DNA from: Myxococcales bacterium | GTDB lineage: Bacteria; Myxococcota_A; Polyangia; Haliangiales; Haliangiaceae | Assembly (NCBI GenBank): GCA_947483555.1 | Contig: CANKMW010000024.1 | Location: 1-64,000, forward strand | Length of the DNA stretch: 64,000 bases | Direction of reading: 5' to 3' | Shown: positions 25,013-34,577 of the stretch, in pieces | Numbering within the stretch: position 1 is the first letter of the stretch | How the letters are laid out: each line of letters begins with the position of its first letter | Made by a program: the position numbers and the translations under genes | The notes under the pieces: model-generated | What the model was told of the DNA's origin: nothing | Seen by the model: the letters and a program-made list of their open reading frames with translations, nothing else | Database searches by the model: none

Positions 25013-25795
25013 ATGCTGTTCCGCCGTGCCGCTCGTTTCCACCCTGCCCGCCTCGTCATCCCCGCCGTCGCGTTCGCGCTGCTGGCGCCGTCGATCGCCG
25101 CCGCTGACCGGCGCGCGTTCACCCGCACCTACGAGTACATGACGATGCCGAAGGGCGAGACCGAGGTCGAGCTCTACACCACGCAGTCGCGCGCCACGTT
25201 CGACGACAGCTCGCCCCAGAAGTTCGTGTTCCAGCTCGAGCTCGAGCACGGGATCACCGAGCGCTGGGACGTGTCGCTCTATCACGTCTTCGAGCAGACC
25301 ACCGGCGCCGGTACCATGACCGATCCGGGTCAGCCGCTACACCTGTCCGAGCTCAAGCTGCGCACCCGCTACCGGTTCGCCGAGCGCGGCGAGCTGGCGG
25401 TCGATCCCGAGGCCTACCTCGAAGCCGTGAAGTCGTTCGGCGCCAGCGAGTACGAGGCCGAAGCCAAGGCCATCGTGGCCCGCGATTTCGGCCTGGTCAC
25501 GGTCGCCGCCAACCCGGTGTTCGCGGTGAAGTTCGGCAGCGACGTCGTCGAGACCGAGGTCGAGGTCGGCTGGGCCGCCGGCGTCACGTACGAGGTGTCG
25601 CCCGCGCTCAAGCTCGGGGCCGAGACCTGGGGCGGCTTCGACCTCGATGCGCCTGGCGACGCCGCGGCCTCGGCGGGCCCGGCGCTGTCGTGGGCACCGT
25701 CGCAGTCGCTGTGGATCGCGACCACGGTGGGCTTCGGGCTCAACGATCAGGCCGACTCGTTCAGCGTGCGGGGCCTGATCGGGTTGCACCTGTGA
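25013..25795 (+). CDS. Outer-membrane beta-barrel protein, probably Fur-regulated
   Basis: From ATG 25013 the 260-residue product has a signal peptide (hydrophobic PAVAFALLAPSIAAA) and then alternating beta-strand segments such as VELYTTQSRATF, ERWDVSLYHVFE and LRTRYRFAERG. The end, FSVRGLIGLHL, looks like the last strand of a barrel. GGAG eight bases upstream (TGGAGTCCC then ATG) supports this start. The transported substrate is unknown. A Fur-box-like palindrome is upstream and a haem lipoprotein is coupled downstream (GTGA overlap), so iron-responsive electron transfer across the outer membrane is a possibility. Confidence 0.75.
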   Translation: MLFRRAARFHPARLVIPAVAFALLAPSIAAADRRAFTRTYEYMTMPKGETEVELYTTQSRATFDDSSPQKFVFQLELEHGITERWDVSLYHVFEQTTGAGTMTDPGQPLHLSELKLRTRYRFAERGELAVDPEAYLEAVKSFGASEYEAEAKAIVARDFGLVTVAANPVFAVKFGSDVVETEVEVGWAAGVTYEVSPALKLGAETWGGFDLDAPGDAAASAGPALSWAPSQSLWIATTVGFGLNDQADSFSVRGLIGLHL

Positions 25796-26148
25796 ATCAC
25801 GCCGGCACCGCCAGGCTCGCGGTGGCGATCGCTGCCGGCGTTGCCCTCGCGGTCGCCGGTTGCGGTCGCCGCTGGATCCCCGAGGCCACCGACGCCGACG
25901 CGGCCCGGATCTCGGCGCGCTGGCCGGGCACCACCGCGACCCAGCTCAACCATGGCCGCACCCTGCTGCTGTCACGGTGCGGAAACTGCCACCTGCCGCC
26001 GTCTCCCGCCGAGCTCCAGGCCGAGGCGTGGTCCGACGAGGTGCGCGAGATGCGCGAGCGCTCGGGCCTGTCGGTGGCCGATGCCATCCTGGTCGAGCGT
26101 TACCTGGCCGCGTTCGCCAGCGATCAGCCGCGCGGCACCGGGCGCTGA
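25792..26148 (+). CDS. Small haem-binding lipoprotein
   Basis: The 118-residue product begins with a lipoprotein signal peptide (LAVAIAAGVALAVAGCGRR). A single haem motif, CGNCH, lies in TLLLSRCGNCHLPPSP, followed by a helical region of about 45 residues (WSDEVREMRERSGLSVADAI). This is a minimal mono-haem cytochrome. Its GTG start overlaps the beta-barrel stop by four bases, so it is co-translated and probably works with that protein at the outer membrane. No Met ligand is obvious. Confidence 0.75.
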   Translation: MNHAGTARLAVAIAAGVALAVAGCGRRWIPEATDADAARISARWPGTTATQLNHGRTLLLSRCGNCHLPPSPAELQAEAWSDEVREMRERSGLSVADAILVERYLAAFASDQPRGTGR

Positions 26149-26187
26149 CGTCGGCGGCGGCCGGCGCGCCGCTGGTGACGGCTTTTT
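26149..26187 (+). terminator. Possible terminator with T-run
   Basis: After the haem lipoprotein stop there is a GC-rich segment with partial dyad symmetry, ending in five Ts at 26183-26187. The stem is imperfect, so this is tentative. Confidence 0.3.
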
Positions 26188-26298
26188 GGAGGCAGGCTTC
26201 AACCCGCGAGCACTCCGGATAGACGGTGCCAGCCGACGAGCGTGCACGGCCCGGTGCGCGGGCGTAGCGTTGGAGGTGAGGGACGAGGGGAGGACAAC

Positions 26299-26919
26299 AT
26301 GGAGCGACCGGTTCGCGGAGAGAATCGAATCGACGACGTCCAGGTGCGGCGCTGGCTGGTGGACCGAGAGCGCCAGCGGCAGCGCACCGCGAGTCACGGC
26401 CGGGTGCCGGTGATCACGGTGTCGCGCGAATACGGCGCCCGCGGTGCGGCGGTGGGGCGAATCGTCGCCAAGCGACTGAGCTTTCAGTTCTGGGACCGCG
26501 AGCTGGCCGGCGAACAGCAGGACATCGCCACGCTGGCGGCCGCCGCCGACGAGCTGGCGGCGCGCGGCGGCGCGGTGCTGATCGGACGCGGGCTCGGCTT
26601 CCTGCTCGACGCGTCACGCGCGCTGCGGGTCCGCATCGTGTGTCCGCTCGAGCAGCGGGTCGCCGGGCTGGTCGAGCGCGAAGGGATCTGCGAGGACACC
26701 GCGCGCGCGACCATCGCGTACGCCGATCGAGCACGCCGCGAGTTCGTGCAGGAGGTCTACTGCTGCGACATCGACGATGTCAGCGGCTACGACCTGTGGA
26801 TCTCGACCGCCACCATCTCGCTGGAGGCCGCCGCGGCGGTGATCATCGCCGCCTATCGCTACCGCTTCGGCGAGCAGGTCATGAGCGCCATCGGGCACGC
26901 GCAGGGCGGGGCCGGGTGA
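26299..26919 (+). CDS. Cytidylate kinase-like protein
   Basis: From ATG 26299 the 206-residue product matches the cytidylate-kinase-like family (Cytidylate_kin2). VPVITVSREYGARGAAVGRIVAKRL includes the P-loop-like SREYGARG element, followed by FQFWDREL. A second conserved part reads GGAVLIGRGLGFLL. These proteins resemble nucleoside monophosphate kinases, but their substrate is not known. The ribosome site GGGGAGGAC supports this start over the in-frame start at 26242. The gene lies 138 bases before the DUF4157 polyenzyme; a link between them is not shown. Confidence 0.8.
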   Translation: MERPVRGENRIDDVQVRRWLVDRERQRQRTASHGRVPVITVSREYGARGAAVGRIVAKRLSFQFWDRELAGEQQDIATLAAAADELAARGGAVLIGRGLGFLLDASRALRVRIVCPLEQRVAGLVEREGICEDTARATIAYADRARREFVQEVYCCDIDDVSGYDLWISTATISLEAAAAVIIAAYRYRFGEQVMSAIGHAQGGAG

Positions 26920-27057
26920 GCGCTTCCGGCAGTCGTGATACGCCGGATCCGGCTCCGACCTTCCCTGCGATCGGCCCTCGGTGGCAAAGATTTTCGCGGC
27001 GAAGAAGCGGCTTGACCCCGGCCGGGTGATCGACAAGCCTGGAGTCGGGAGAGGCCG

Positions 27058-30000
27058 ATGAAACAGGACCACGGGCAGACCGACGCCAACCAGGCCGCCG
27101 TCATCGAAGCGCCGCGGACCGCACCCGGCAAGCGGACGATGACCGCCAACCTGCCGCCGGTCCAGCGCGCCGCGGTCGGCGCGGCGGCCGACGCCGTCTC
27201 GATCGGCGGCCCCGCCGAGACCTCGGCGTACGTGCCCGAGGATCCGTTCGCGGTCCATCTCCTCGACACGCCGGTGCAGCGCCACGGCGACGGTGATGGC
27301 CGTGGCGACGTCCACGCCGCCGCCGCCCGTGGGCTCGAAGCCCCCGCCGAACGGCTGCCGTTCCTCGACCAGATCCAGCGCTCGTTCGGTGACCAGGACG
27401 TCTCGGGCGTACAAGCCCACGTCGGGGGTGCCGCCGCCGAGGCCAGCGCGTCGATGGGGGCCTCGGCCTACGCCACCGGCGGCCACGTCGCCTTCGCGGG
27501 CCGTCCCGATCTTCATACCGCGGCTCACGAGGCCGCCCACGTGGTGCAGCAGGCGCGCGGCGTGAACCTCTACGGCGGCGTCGGCGAAGCCGGCGACAGC
27601 TACGAGCGCAACGCCGACGCGGTCGCCGATCGGGTCGTGGCCGGCCAGTCGGCGTCCGATCTGCTCGCCGGCAACAGCGCCGGCGCGGCGGTGGCGGGCG
27701 CGGTGCAGCGCAAGGAGAAGAAGCACGGCCGCGGCTTCTCGGAGTACGGCGGTGGCAGGGTGCGGGAGGTGCTGACCACGCTGGTCGAAGCGGGCCTCAT
27801 CGCGATCACCGGCAAGCAGATCGCGCTGCTCGACGCCGTCGCGCAGGTCGAGACCGGCGGCAAGATCGCCTGCGTGCAGACCTCCGATGACCAGGTCGTG
27901 AGCGTCGGCTTCAAGCAGGTCGTCCTCGGGCACGGATCGCTCGAGAAGATCATGAAGAAGGCGCCGGGCGGGTTCGCCAAGCACGGCCTGACCCTCGACA
28001 TGTCGAAGACGTACACGCACGCGGGCTGGTCGAACAAGCCGCACCAGATCGCCGGTTGCGAGGACGAGGAGGAGCTGCGCACCCGCGAGTGGGGCATGAA
28101 GTTCTACCACGCGTCGATGGAGCCCGACGTCATCGCCGCCATGTGCGAGCTGGCGCTGGGCGAGTTCGGCAAGGTCGAGAGCGCGGTCAAGAAGCACGCC
28201 GGCGGGATCGATCACTTCTCGGATCCGACCGCGCAGGGCTGGTTGCTCGAGACCTACAACAACCGCCCCGCCTTCATGAGCCTGGCGATCAAGCGCGCGG
28301 TCGACAGCGGCGCCAGGAGCGCCGCCAGCCGCGACGCGTTCCTCGACGTCCTCGGCGCGGCGATCGTCGAGACCTACGTCATCGAGGAGCCGATCCTCCA
28401 CTACAAGAAGGCCGTCAAGCGGCGCGGCAAGGTGACCGACGACGAGCGGGCGACCCTGCTCGCCGACTCGAAGGCGACCTACGAGGCGGTCGGGCGCCGC
28501 AAGGGCACCAACATCATCACCAAGATCTCGCGCCACCTGGTGGTGCCGAAGATCGACGGCGCCAAGGCGCCGGCCGAGCCGGCGCAGGACAGCGCACCCG
28601 CCGAGGCGGCGCCCGCGCAGCAGCAGGCTCCGGCCGACGACGTGCTGATGTCGCTGCCGGCTCCCGAGCCCGAGAACATGTCGCTGCCGGGCGAGGAGCC
28701 GCAGATGTCGGTGCCCGAGACGGCGCCGGCGCAGTCGATCGCGCCCGCCCCCGAGCCCGAGCCGAGCATGTCGATCGCGGCCCCCGCCCAGGCGGCCATC
28801 GAACCGGCGGCGCCCACCGCGGCGCCGAGCATCGAGGTCAGCCCGCCACCGGCGCCGGTGGCCGTGGAGCCGGCCGCACCCGCACCCGCGAAGGAGGAAC
28901 CCAGGTGGTCGGTCCGTGCCCGGGCCTACAACCGCGAGAACGCCGAGTACTCGGATCAGTTCAGGACGGCGACCGGGAGCGCCTGCCTCGGCGCCGACGG
29001 CGAGATCGATCCGGCGATGGTGGCACGCTGGCAGGTGGCGCATGGCGTCTCGCCTGACGGCCGGGTCGGACCGCTGACCGTGAACGCTGCGATCGGCGGC
29101 GAACCGGTGAGCCCGGATCTCGCGGTGGCGCCGGTTGCACCGCCGACCGCGAACCTGGCCGAGCCGAGCATCGCGGTGCCGAACATCGCCGCGCCCAGCA
29201 TCGCGGTGCCGACCCTCGCGGCGCCGACCCTCGCGGCGCCCACCCTCGCGGCGCCGACCCTCACGGCCGGTCCAACGACCGTGCCCGTGGTGCCGGAGAT
29301 CGAGCCGGCGCAGCAAGCCGACCTGGCGCCGGTCGAGGCCCCCAAGCCGAAGGCCGATGCGCCTGCCCCCCTGGTCAAGGGCATGCCGAGTCGGCTCGTG
29401 GTCGACGGCGGCGCCGCCAAGATCGGCTTCCAGAAGTGCCTGGTGTTCCTGTCGCCGGGACTCTCGACGGCCACCCCCGACCTGTTCCTGTTCTTCCACG
29501 GCTATTTCGCCGACTACGGAAAGGACGTCGACAAGAAGCAGAAGCGGCCGGAGAAGATGCACCTCTCCGAGTCGGGCAGCGACGTGGCGGAGAAGGCCAT
29601 GGCCGCCGCCGCCGGCAAGAACGTGATCGCGATCCTGCCCCAGGGCAACATCGGCGCCCGCGACGAGCACGGCGGCCACATGAAGGGCCTCGACGCCGGC
29701 CTGCCCACGTTCATCACGTCGGTGCTGGCCAACGTGGCGCAGGAGCTCGGCGTCAAGGAGCTGGCTCCCGGTCACATCTCGATGGCCGGTCACAGCGCCG
29801 GCGGCTACGAGGGCATTCACTCGGCGCTCGACGTGAAGCGGCTCGGCAGCCTGGCCGACAACGTCACCGATGTGACGCTGATGGACGCCAGCTACGGCGG
29901 CTCGCAGTTCTCGGACGCCCGCGACTGGCTCTTCACCGGCTCGGCGGGCAAGAGCCTGCGGATCATCGGCCAGAAGGAACAGGTGATCACCCGCGGCGAG

Positions 30001-31251
30001 ATGCACGGTGAGTACCTCGGGCCCAAGGCGCTGGACAGGTACGCCGCCAAGCACGGGTTCACGGTCCAGCAACTCGACATCGGCGAGAAGCGCGACACCA
30101 GCACCGTGATCCAGCACTCGCACATCCTCAAGGACGGTCAGTTCCACGCCGACGTCCTGATCCTGCTGTCGAAGCGCCACGGCAGTGGCAAGGGCCACCA
30201 CGACATCCGCGACGACGTGATGGACGATGCGATCTTGTCGATCGGCGAGGGCGCCGAGGGCGCCGAGCACTTCGATCGCGACGCGGTCGCGGCCGCGGTC
30301 GCAGCGCCCGGCGTGGTCGCGGCGCATCTGGACGACGGCGACGACGCCGCTCCGGCGGTCGCGCCGACCGCACCGGAGGTTGGCCCGAGCCCTGACGACC
30401 GCGCCCCTGACAGCGACCAGGCGGTGCCGGTGGGGCAGCATGTCGACGGCGCGGTCGGCCCCGCACCCGAACCGATCAAGGCGCCGGAGGTGAAACCGGC
30501 GCCGCCGCCCAAGGCCAAGCCCAAGTCCAAGTCGAAGTCCAAGAAGGGCGACGAGCTCCGCGACCAGCTCTACAACGAAGAGACCGGCGTCATCCGGAAG
30601 GACAAGCTGCATCGGGACAACGTCGGGAAGGACCGGGCCGGCAACCCGGTCCCCATCCATCTCGATGACGCCCAGTGGGACTTCAAGCAGCGGGTCTACC
30701 TGGCCTGTGTGGCGACCCTGGGCGACGACAAGCTCTACGGCGGCGTCCCCGACGACGAGATGACCAAGTTCAGCGCCCACGACGGCGGCAAGATGCGTCA
30801 CGCCGCGGTCGGGCCGCTCCAGCAGATGCTCGACGAGCTGGAGGCCGATCCGGGCAAACCAGCGGGCGCCGGCATCAGGGTCGGCTCCACCTATCGCGGC
30901 CCCGAGGTGGACTTTGGCCTCTGGGACATGGCCTTCAACAACATCTACCTGTGGGATGCCATCAAGTGGGCCAAGGCGCACTCGCCCGACGATCCGTGGG
31001 GCGCCAAGGTCGTCAAGGACACCGTCGAGAAGATCGGCCACCGCAAGGCGCCGCCCGGCGGCTCGAACCACTCCAACGGCACCGCCGTCGATCTGCAGGT
31101 CAAGCTCGGCGGCAAGTGGAAGAGCAACAAGTTCGGCGATCAGGACGAGTGGTACGCGTCGTGGCAGTTCGAGTGGCTCAAGAAGAACTGCGGACGGCAC
31201 GGCTTCAAGCGCTACTCGGGCGAGGCCTGGCACTACGACTACAAGGGCTGA
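27058..31251 (+). CDS. DUF4157 multi-enzyme murein-directed polyprotein
   Basis: This 1397-residue protein has an unusual chain of domains. Residues 20-30 ([10 protein letters not shown]) and 100-170 form a DUF4157 module with HEAAH at 157-161, common in proteins linked to extracellular contractile injection systems. Residues 230-500 look like a lysozyme-type domain with a candidate catalytic Glu265 in AQVETGGK. A Pro/Ala linker follows, then a peptidoglycan-binding fold (about 615-680; [18 protein letters not shown]) and AAPTL repeats. Residues 778-1041 are an alpha/beta hydrolase with GHSAGG (Ser913). Residues 1165-1397 are an M15 peptidase with His1338, Asp1345, Glu1389 and His1392. No signal peptide is visible. 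GGGAGAGGC just upstream is a good ribosome site. The likely role is attack on the peptidoglycan of other bacteria; this is inference. Confidence 0.8.
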   Translation: MKQDHGQTDANQAAVIEAPRTAPGKRTMTANLPPVQRAAVGAAADAVSIGGPAETSAYVPEDPFAVHLLDTPVQRHGDGDGRGDVHAAAARGLEAPAERLPFLDQIQRSFGDQDVSGVQAHVGGAAAEASASMGASAYATGGHVAFAGRPDLHTAAHEAAHVVQQARGVNLYGGVGEAGDSYERNADAVADRVVAGQSASDLLAGNSAGAAVAGAVQRKEKKHGRGFSEYGGGRVREVLTTLVEAGLIAITGKQIALLDAVAQVETGGKIACVQTSDDQVVSVGFKQVVLGHGSLEKIMKKAPGGFAKHGLTLDMSKTYTHAGWSNKPHQIAGCEDEEELRTREWGMKFYHASMEPDVIAAMCELALGEFGKVESAVKKHAGGIDHFSDPTAQGWLLETYNNRPAFMSLAIKRAVDSGARSAASRDAFLDVLGAAIVETYVIEEPILHYKKAVKRRGKVTDDERATLLADSKATYEAVGRRKGTNIITKISRHLVVPKIDGAKAPAEPAQDSAPAEAAPAQQQAPADDVLMSLPAPEPENMSLPGEEPQMSVPETAPAQSIAPAPEPEPSMSIAAPAQAAIEPAAPTAAPSIEVSPPPAPVAVEPAAPAPAKEEPRWSVRARAYNRENAEYSDQFRTATGSACLGADGEIDPAMVARWQVAHGVSPDGRVGPLTVNAAIGGEPVSPDLAVAPVAPPTANLAEPSIAVPNIAAPSIAVPTLAAPTLAAPTLAAPTLTAGPTTVPVVPEIEPAQQADLAPVEAPKPKADAPAPLVKGMPSRLVVDGGAAKIGFQKCLVFLSPGLSTATPDLFLFFHGYFADYGKDVDKKQKRPEKMHLSESGSDVAEKAMAAAAGKNVIAILPQGNIGARDEHGGHMKGLDAGLPTFITSVLANVAQELGVKELAPGHISMAGHSAGGYEGIHSALDVKRLGSLADNVTDVTLMDASYGGSQFSDARDWLFTGSAGKSLRIIGQKEQVITRGEMHGEYLGPKALDRYAAKHGFTVQQLDIGEKRDTSTVIQHSHILKDGQFHADVLILLSKRHGSGKGHHDIRDDVMDDAILSIGEGAEGAEHFDRDAVAAAVAAPGVVAAHLDDGDDAAPAVAPTAPEVGPSPDDRAPDSDQAVPVGQHVDGAVGPAPEPIKAPEVKPAPPPKAKPKSKSKSKKGDELRDQLYNEETGVIRKDKLHRDNVGKDRAGNPVPIHLDDAQWDFKQRVYLACVATLGDDKLYGGVPDDEMTKFSAHDGGKMRHAAVGPLQQMLDELEADPGKPAGAGIRVGSTYRGPEVDFGLWDMAFNNIYLWDAIKWAKAHSPDDPWGAKVVKDTVEKIGHRKAPPGGSNHSNGTAVDLQVKLGGKWKSNKFGDQDEWYASWQFEWLKKNCGRHGFKRYSGEAWHYDYKG
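29155..29272 (+). repeat. In-frame AxPxx tandem repeats in the polyenzyme
   Basis: Fifteen-base units with the sense of GCGCCGACCCTCGCG repeat in frame and encode (S/T)xAxP-type pentapeptides such as AAPTL and AVPTL. They form a flexible linker between the wall-binding and hydrolase domains. Confidence 0.7.
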
Positions 31252-31321
31252 GGTGTGCCGGACCGCCGATCCAGGGTTGGCGAGCTAGACCGAGGCCGGC
31301 GGTCGCGGCAACCTGCGGACC

Positions 31322-31996
31322 ATGAACGGATACACCGTGCTCGGGTTGTCGTTGATCCTTGTCGTCGGTTGCGGCAAGTCGAAATCGGCGGCCACCGTGG
31401 GGCGTGACGGTGGTCCGGCGACGTCCGCCGACGCGGCGGCGACCGTCGCGGCGGCGGATGCTGCACCGGCGGCCGACGCGGCCGCCGCGGCCGGCGGGCT
31501 GGTCGCGCGTGCCGACGGGGTCGGTCCACTCGCCGCCACGACCAAGGTGACCGCGGCGGCGCTCGCGGCGGCGTTTCCGGATCACCAGGTCAAGAAGGTC
31601 TCCAGGAGCCACGGTGGTGACCTGCTCGAGGAGTACTACGCGGTCAGCAAGGGCGACGCGGTGGTGCTCAGGGTCCAGTTCACGGACGACACCCTGAGCG
31701 CGGTCGACGTGCTCAGCCCGGAGATTCCGAACCCGCTCGGGATCAAGGTCGGGGCCACCCACGCCGAGGTCATCACGGCGATCGGCCAGCTCTATTGCGC
31801 GAATGCCGGCGACGACACCGACTGGCGATCGGACATCGTGGTCTGCACCAGCGCCAGGTCGGCCACCTACAGCCTCGACTTCGAGGCCGAGGGGCGGTCC
31901 GCCGCCGAGCTGCTCGAGGACGCCGACCAGCTGGCCAAGGCGACCGTGGTCGCGGTGACCTGGCAGGCCTCGCCGTCGGGCCCGCCAACCCCTTGA
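31322..31996 (+). CDS. DUF1131-like lipoprotein
   Basis: The 224-residue product has a lipoprotein signal peptide (TVLGLSLILVVGCGKSK) and a long Ala/Asp linker. The C-terminal 150 residues resemble DUF1131: DGVGPLAATTKVTAAALAAAFPDHQV, then EEYYAVSKGDAVVLRVQF, then NPLGIKVGATHAEVITAIG. DUF1131 lipoproteins in enterobacteria are induced by envelope stress. The gene begins 70 bases after the polyenzyme on the same strand and may be co-transcribed. A role as envelope protector against that protein is possible but unproven. Confidence 0.65.
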   Translation: MNGYTVLGLSLILVVGCGKSKSAATVGRDGGPATSADAAATVAAADAAPAADAAAAAGGLVARADGVGPLAATTKVTAAALAAAFPDHQVKKVSRSHGGDLLEEYYAVSKGDAVVLRVQFTDDTLSAVDVLSPEIPNPLGIKVGATHAEVITAIGQLYCANAGDDTDWRSDIVVCTSARSATYSLDFEAEGRSAAELLEDADQLAKATVVAVTWQASPSGPPTP

Positions 31997-32019
31997 GCAC
32001 GCGTGAGACCCCAGGCGAC

Positions 32020-32631
32020 ATGATCGCCGCCGGCTCGATCGACTTCGGGCGCTGGGACGTCGATGCACTGGCGAGGGCGTGGTCGGCGGCGACCCCGTTT
32101 CAGCACGCGGTGATCGACGGTGCCGTGACCGACGACCAGCTCGACGCGCTGCGGACCGCGGTGGGCCAGGAGCCGCACCTGCCGGAGCGCAGCGAGATCG
32201 TCGACGGCATGGGGTCGGCGGAGACGATGCAGCACCCGACCCTGCAAGCCTTCGCGGCCTCGCTCGGCTCGGCGGCCGGGCTGAGCACGGTGCACGCGAT
32301 CACCGGCCGCGCGGTCACCCGGGTCGAGGCGCGCAGCTACATCTACCTGCGCGGAGGCTACCTGCTCCCGCACACCGATCACCGCCTCGACATCGGCCGC
32401 CGGGTGGCGTGGGCCGCCTACCTGAGCCCACCCGGGACCTGCACCGGTGGTGAGCTCGAGCTCTTCCGCTGCACGCTCGACGGCCGCACCATCGTCGCCA
32501 CCGAGCCGGCGTGCCGGATCGAACACCGCGCCAACCGCCTGGTGATGTTCGAGGTCTCGGACGCCTCGCTGCACCAGATCCGCGAGGTGACCGACGGTGC
32601 GCGGGTCTCGCTGGCCGGGTGGTTCTTCTGA
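32020..32631 (+). CDS. Prolyl-hydroxylase-like Fe(II)/2OG oxygenase
   Basis: The 203-residue protein has the elements of a double-stranded beta-helix oxygenase. The metal motif HxD is in LLPHTDHRLD; GGELELF follows; the distal His is in ASLHQIREV and the 2-oxoglutarate-binding Arg and Ser are in ARVSLAGWF. The fold is the P4H/EGL-9 type. The substrate is unknown. ATG 32020 is chosen; an in-frame TTG at 31993 would add nine residues. The downstream gene is in the same orientation and seems related, so the two may act as a pair. Confidence 0.8.
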   Translation: MIAAGSIDFGRWDVDALARAWSAATPFQHAVIDGAVTDDQLDALRTAVGQEPHLPERSEIVDGMGSAETMQHPTLQAFAASLGSAAGLSTVHAITGRAVTRVEARSYIYLRGGYLLPHTDHRLDIGRRVAWAAYLSPPGTCTGGELELFRCTLDGRTIVATEPACRIEHRANRLVMFEVSDASLHQIREVTDGARVSLAGWFF

Positions 32632-32696
32632 TCGCGCCGCACCTGATCGGCGACGGCATCAGCGCGGCGCACGGCGAGATCTTCCGGGGCGTCGCC

Positions 32697-33188
32697 ATGC
32701 CGTCGCTGCTGCTGCCCTTCGCCATCGACGCCGACGCCTGCGCGGCGCTGCGAGCCCGGCTCGCCGACGCCGGCACCGAACCGTTCTGGATCGCGGATCG
32801 CGGCCGCTATCGCCACAACGGCGACTTCCGGATCGACGAGCTGTGGACCGAGCTGCGCGCGCTGGCGGTGGCGATCGTCGGGGCCTCGCTCGAGGTGATC
32901 GGTGGTCGCTGGCAGATCTTCAGCCACGGCGACTACGCCCTGGTCCGCGATGACGCCCACACCCGGCCGGCCGGTCGCCACCTCGAGCTCCTGCTCGACG
33001 TGTCGGCGGCGGCGTCGGGCGAGGCCGAGGTGATGTACAGCGATGGCACCTCGGTCCTGGCCGTGCCGCAATGGCCCGGCATGCTGGCCCTGATCGATCG
33101 CCCACCCGCGGTCTCGCGCTTCGAGCGGCCGGTCACGGTTCGCTCGAATGGTCTCGACGTGGTCCGGCTGCGGCTGTCGCTCGTGTGA
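32697..33188 (+). CDS. Oxygenase-like protein, possibly degenerate
   Basis: From ATG 32697 the 163-residue product is reminiscent of small 2OG-oxygenase-like proteins: MPSLLLPFAIDADACAALRA, FWIADRGRYRHNGDFRID, GDYALVRDDAHTRPAGRHLE and LRLRLSLV at the end. A complete HxD...H triad is not obvious, so it may be inactive or use another arrangement. It follows the prolyl-hydroxylase-like gene with a 65-base gap. An in-frame GTG at 32619 would overlap that gene. Its last 56 bases overlap the convergent rmlD gene. Confidence 0.5.
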   Translation: MPSLLLPFAIDADACAALRARLADAGTEPFWIADRGRYRHNGDFRIDELWTELRALAVAIVGASLEVIGGRWQIFSHGDYALVRDDAHTRPAGRHLELLLDVSAAASGEAEVMYSDGTSVLAVPQWPGMLALIDRPPAVSRFERPVTVRSNGLDVVRLRLSLV

Positions 33189-34023
33189 CCACGCGTCCGA
33201 TCGCGCGGCGCCACCCGCCCGGCACCACGCCGAGGGCGCGGATGCGCGCGGTGTCGAGCACCGCATAGGCCGGGCGCGGCGCGATGCTGCCCCAGGCCGC
33301 GGACGGGATCGGCTCGACCGCGGTCGGCGCCAACCCGTGGTGGGCCTGCAGCTCCTCGACGATCGCGACCGCCAGGCCGTGCCAGGTGGTCGCGCCGTCA
33401 CCCGCGTAGTGATAGACGCCCGCCGGCGCCGGCCGGGCGGCCAGGCTCAGCAAGGCCTCGGCGAGATCGTCGCTCCAGGTCGGGCAGCCGTGGCGATCGG
33501 CGACCACGCGCAGGCGCTCGCCGGCCAGCGCGGCGCGCACGATCGCGGGCACGAACCCGCGGCCGCCCTCGGCGAACAGCCACGACGTGCGCACCACCGT
33601 GCCGCCGGCGGCGAGCACCGCGACCTCGCCGGCCGCCTTGCTGGCGCCGTAGACGCCGAGCGGCGCCACCGCGTCGTCCTCGAGGTACGGCCGGGTGGCG
33701 CGGCCGTCGAAGACGTGGTCGGTGGACACGTGCAGCAGCGCGATGCCGCGCGCCGCGCAGGCCCGCGCCAGGTGACCGGCGCCCACGGCGTTGACCGCGA
33801 AGGCGGCGCCGCGGTCGTGCTCGGCGCGGTCGACCGCCGTGTAGGCGGCGGCGTTGATCACCGCCGCCGGCGCCAGGCGGTCGAGCTGGGCGGCCACGGC
33901 CGCCGGATCCGCCACGTCGAGCAGGTCGCGGCCGACGGCGACCAGGTCCTGACCGGCGCCGCCGGCGCGTCGCACCAGGCTGCGGCCGAGCTGGCCGTGG
34001 CCGCCGGTCACCACCACCTTCAT
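33133..34023 (-). CDS. rmlD: dTDP-4-dehydrorhamnose reductase
   Basis: The 296-residue protein is RmlD. It has the NAD(P)-binding motif VTGGHGQLGRSL, the segment VINAAAYTAVDRAEHD, HVSTDHVFDG with the active-site Ser/Thr region, and YGASKAAGE with the catalytic Tyr-Lys pair. GDGATTWHGLA and the C-terminal helix are also usual. It reduces dTDP-4-keto-L-rhamnose to dTDP-L-rhamnose, the last step in rhamnose donor synthesis. The ATG overlaps the rmlC stop (ATGA). Its 3' end overlaps the convergent oxygenase-like gene by 56 bases. Confidence 0.92.
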   Translation of the reverse strand: MKVVVTGGHGQLGRSLVRRAGGAGQDLVAVGRDLLDVADPAAVAAQLDRLAPAAVINAAAYTAVDRAEHDRGAAFAVNAVGAGHLARACAARGIALLHVSTDHVFDGRATRPYLEDDAVAPLGVYGASKAAGEVAVLAAGGTVVRTSWLFAEGGRGFVPAIVRAALAGERLRVVADRHGCPTWSDDLAEALLSLAARPAPAGVYHYAGDGATTWHGLAVAIVEELQAHHGLAPTAVEPIPSAAWGSIAPRPAYAVLDTARIRALGVVPGGWRRAIGRVVTRATAAAGPRRDHSSEP

Positions 34024-34577
34024 GGCGACCGCCGCGGCAGGTCGGCGTCGCGCAACCGCGGCGCGCGCGCGTCGCGCTCGGAGACCACGACGTCGGCGAG
34101 TCGCGGCCAGGTGATCGCGAGCTCGGGATCGTCCCAGCGCACGGCGCGCTCGTCGTCGGGTGTGTACGGCGCGGTCAGCTTGTAGAGCACGTCGGCCTGC
34201 TCCGACAGCGCCTGGTAGCCATGGGCGAGGCCGGGTGGAATCCACAGCTGGCGGCGATCGTCAGCCGACAGGGTGGTGCCGAACCAGCGCGCGAAGGTCG
34301 GCGAGCCGGGGCGCAGATCGAGCACGACGTCGAAGATCTCGCCGCGCACGACCGAGACCAGCTTGCCCTGCGGGCGCGTGAGCTGGTAGTGGAGGCCGCG
34401 GACCACCCCGCCACGCGACCGACACAGGTTGTCCTGCACGAACGACATCCCGACCGCGACGCCGAGCGCGGTGTGTCGCTGGTGGTGAAAGGTCTCGACG
34501 AGGTGCCCGCGGTCGTCGTGGTGCACGACCAGCTCGATCAGCACCACGCCCGGCAGCGTCGTCGGCACCACCTTCAT
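34020..34577 (-). CDS. rmlC: dTDP-4-dehydrorhamnose 3,5-epimerase
   Basis: The 185-residue protein is RmlC. Evidence includes FVQDNLCRSRGGVVRGLHYQ (the active-site His lies in RGLHYQ), KLVSVVRGEIFDVVLDLR and LWIPPGLAHGYQAL. The cupin-like fold epimerises dTDP-4-keto-6-deoxyglucose at C3 and C5. The gene is coupled at both ends: its start overlaps the stop of the glycosyl-hydrolase-like gene and its stop overlaps the rmlD start. rmlA and rmlB are not in this window and must lie elsewhere if the pathway is complete. Confidence 0.92.
   Translation of the reverse strand: MKVVPTTLPGVVLIELVVHHDDRGHLVETFHHQRHTALGVAVGMSFVQDNLCRSRGGVVRGLHYQLTRPQGKLVSVVRGEIFDVVLDLRPGSPTFARWFGTTLSADDRRQLWIPPGLAHGYQALSEQADVLYKLTAPYTPDDERAVRWDDPELAITWPRLADVVVSERDARAPRLRDADLPRRSP

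Noticed and set aside
26614..31233. 1539-residue minus-strand open frame
   Set aside because: Mirror frame of the DUF4157 polyenzyme; its composition is the typical Val/Asp/Arg/Leu antisense pattern.
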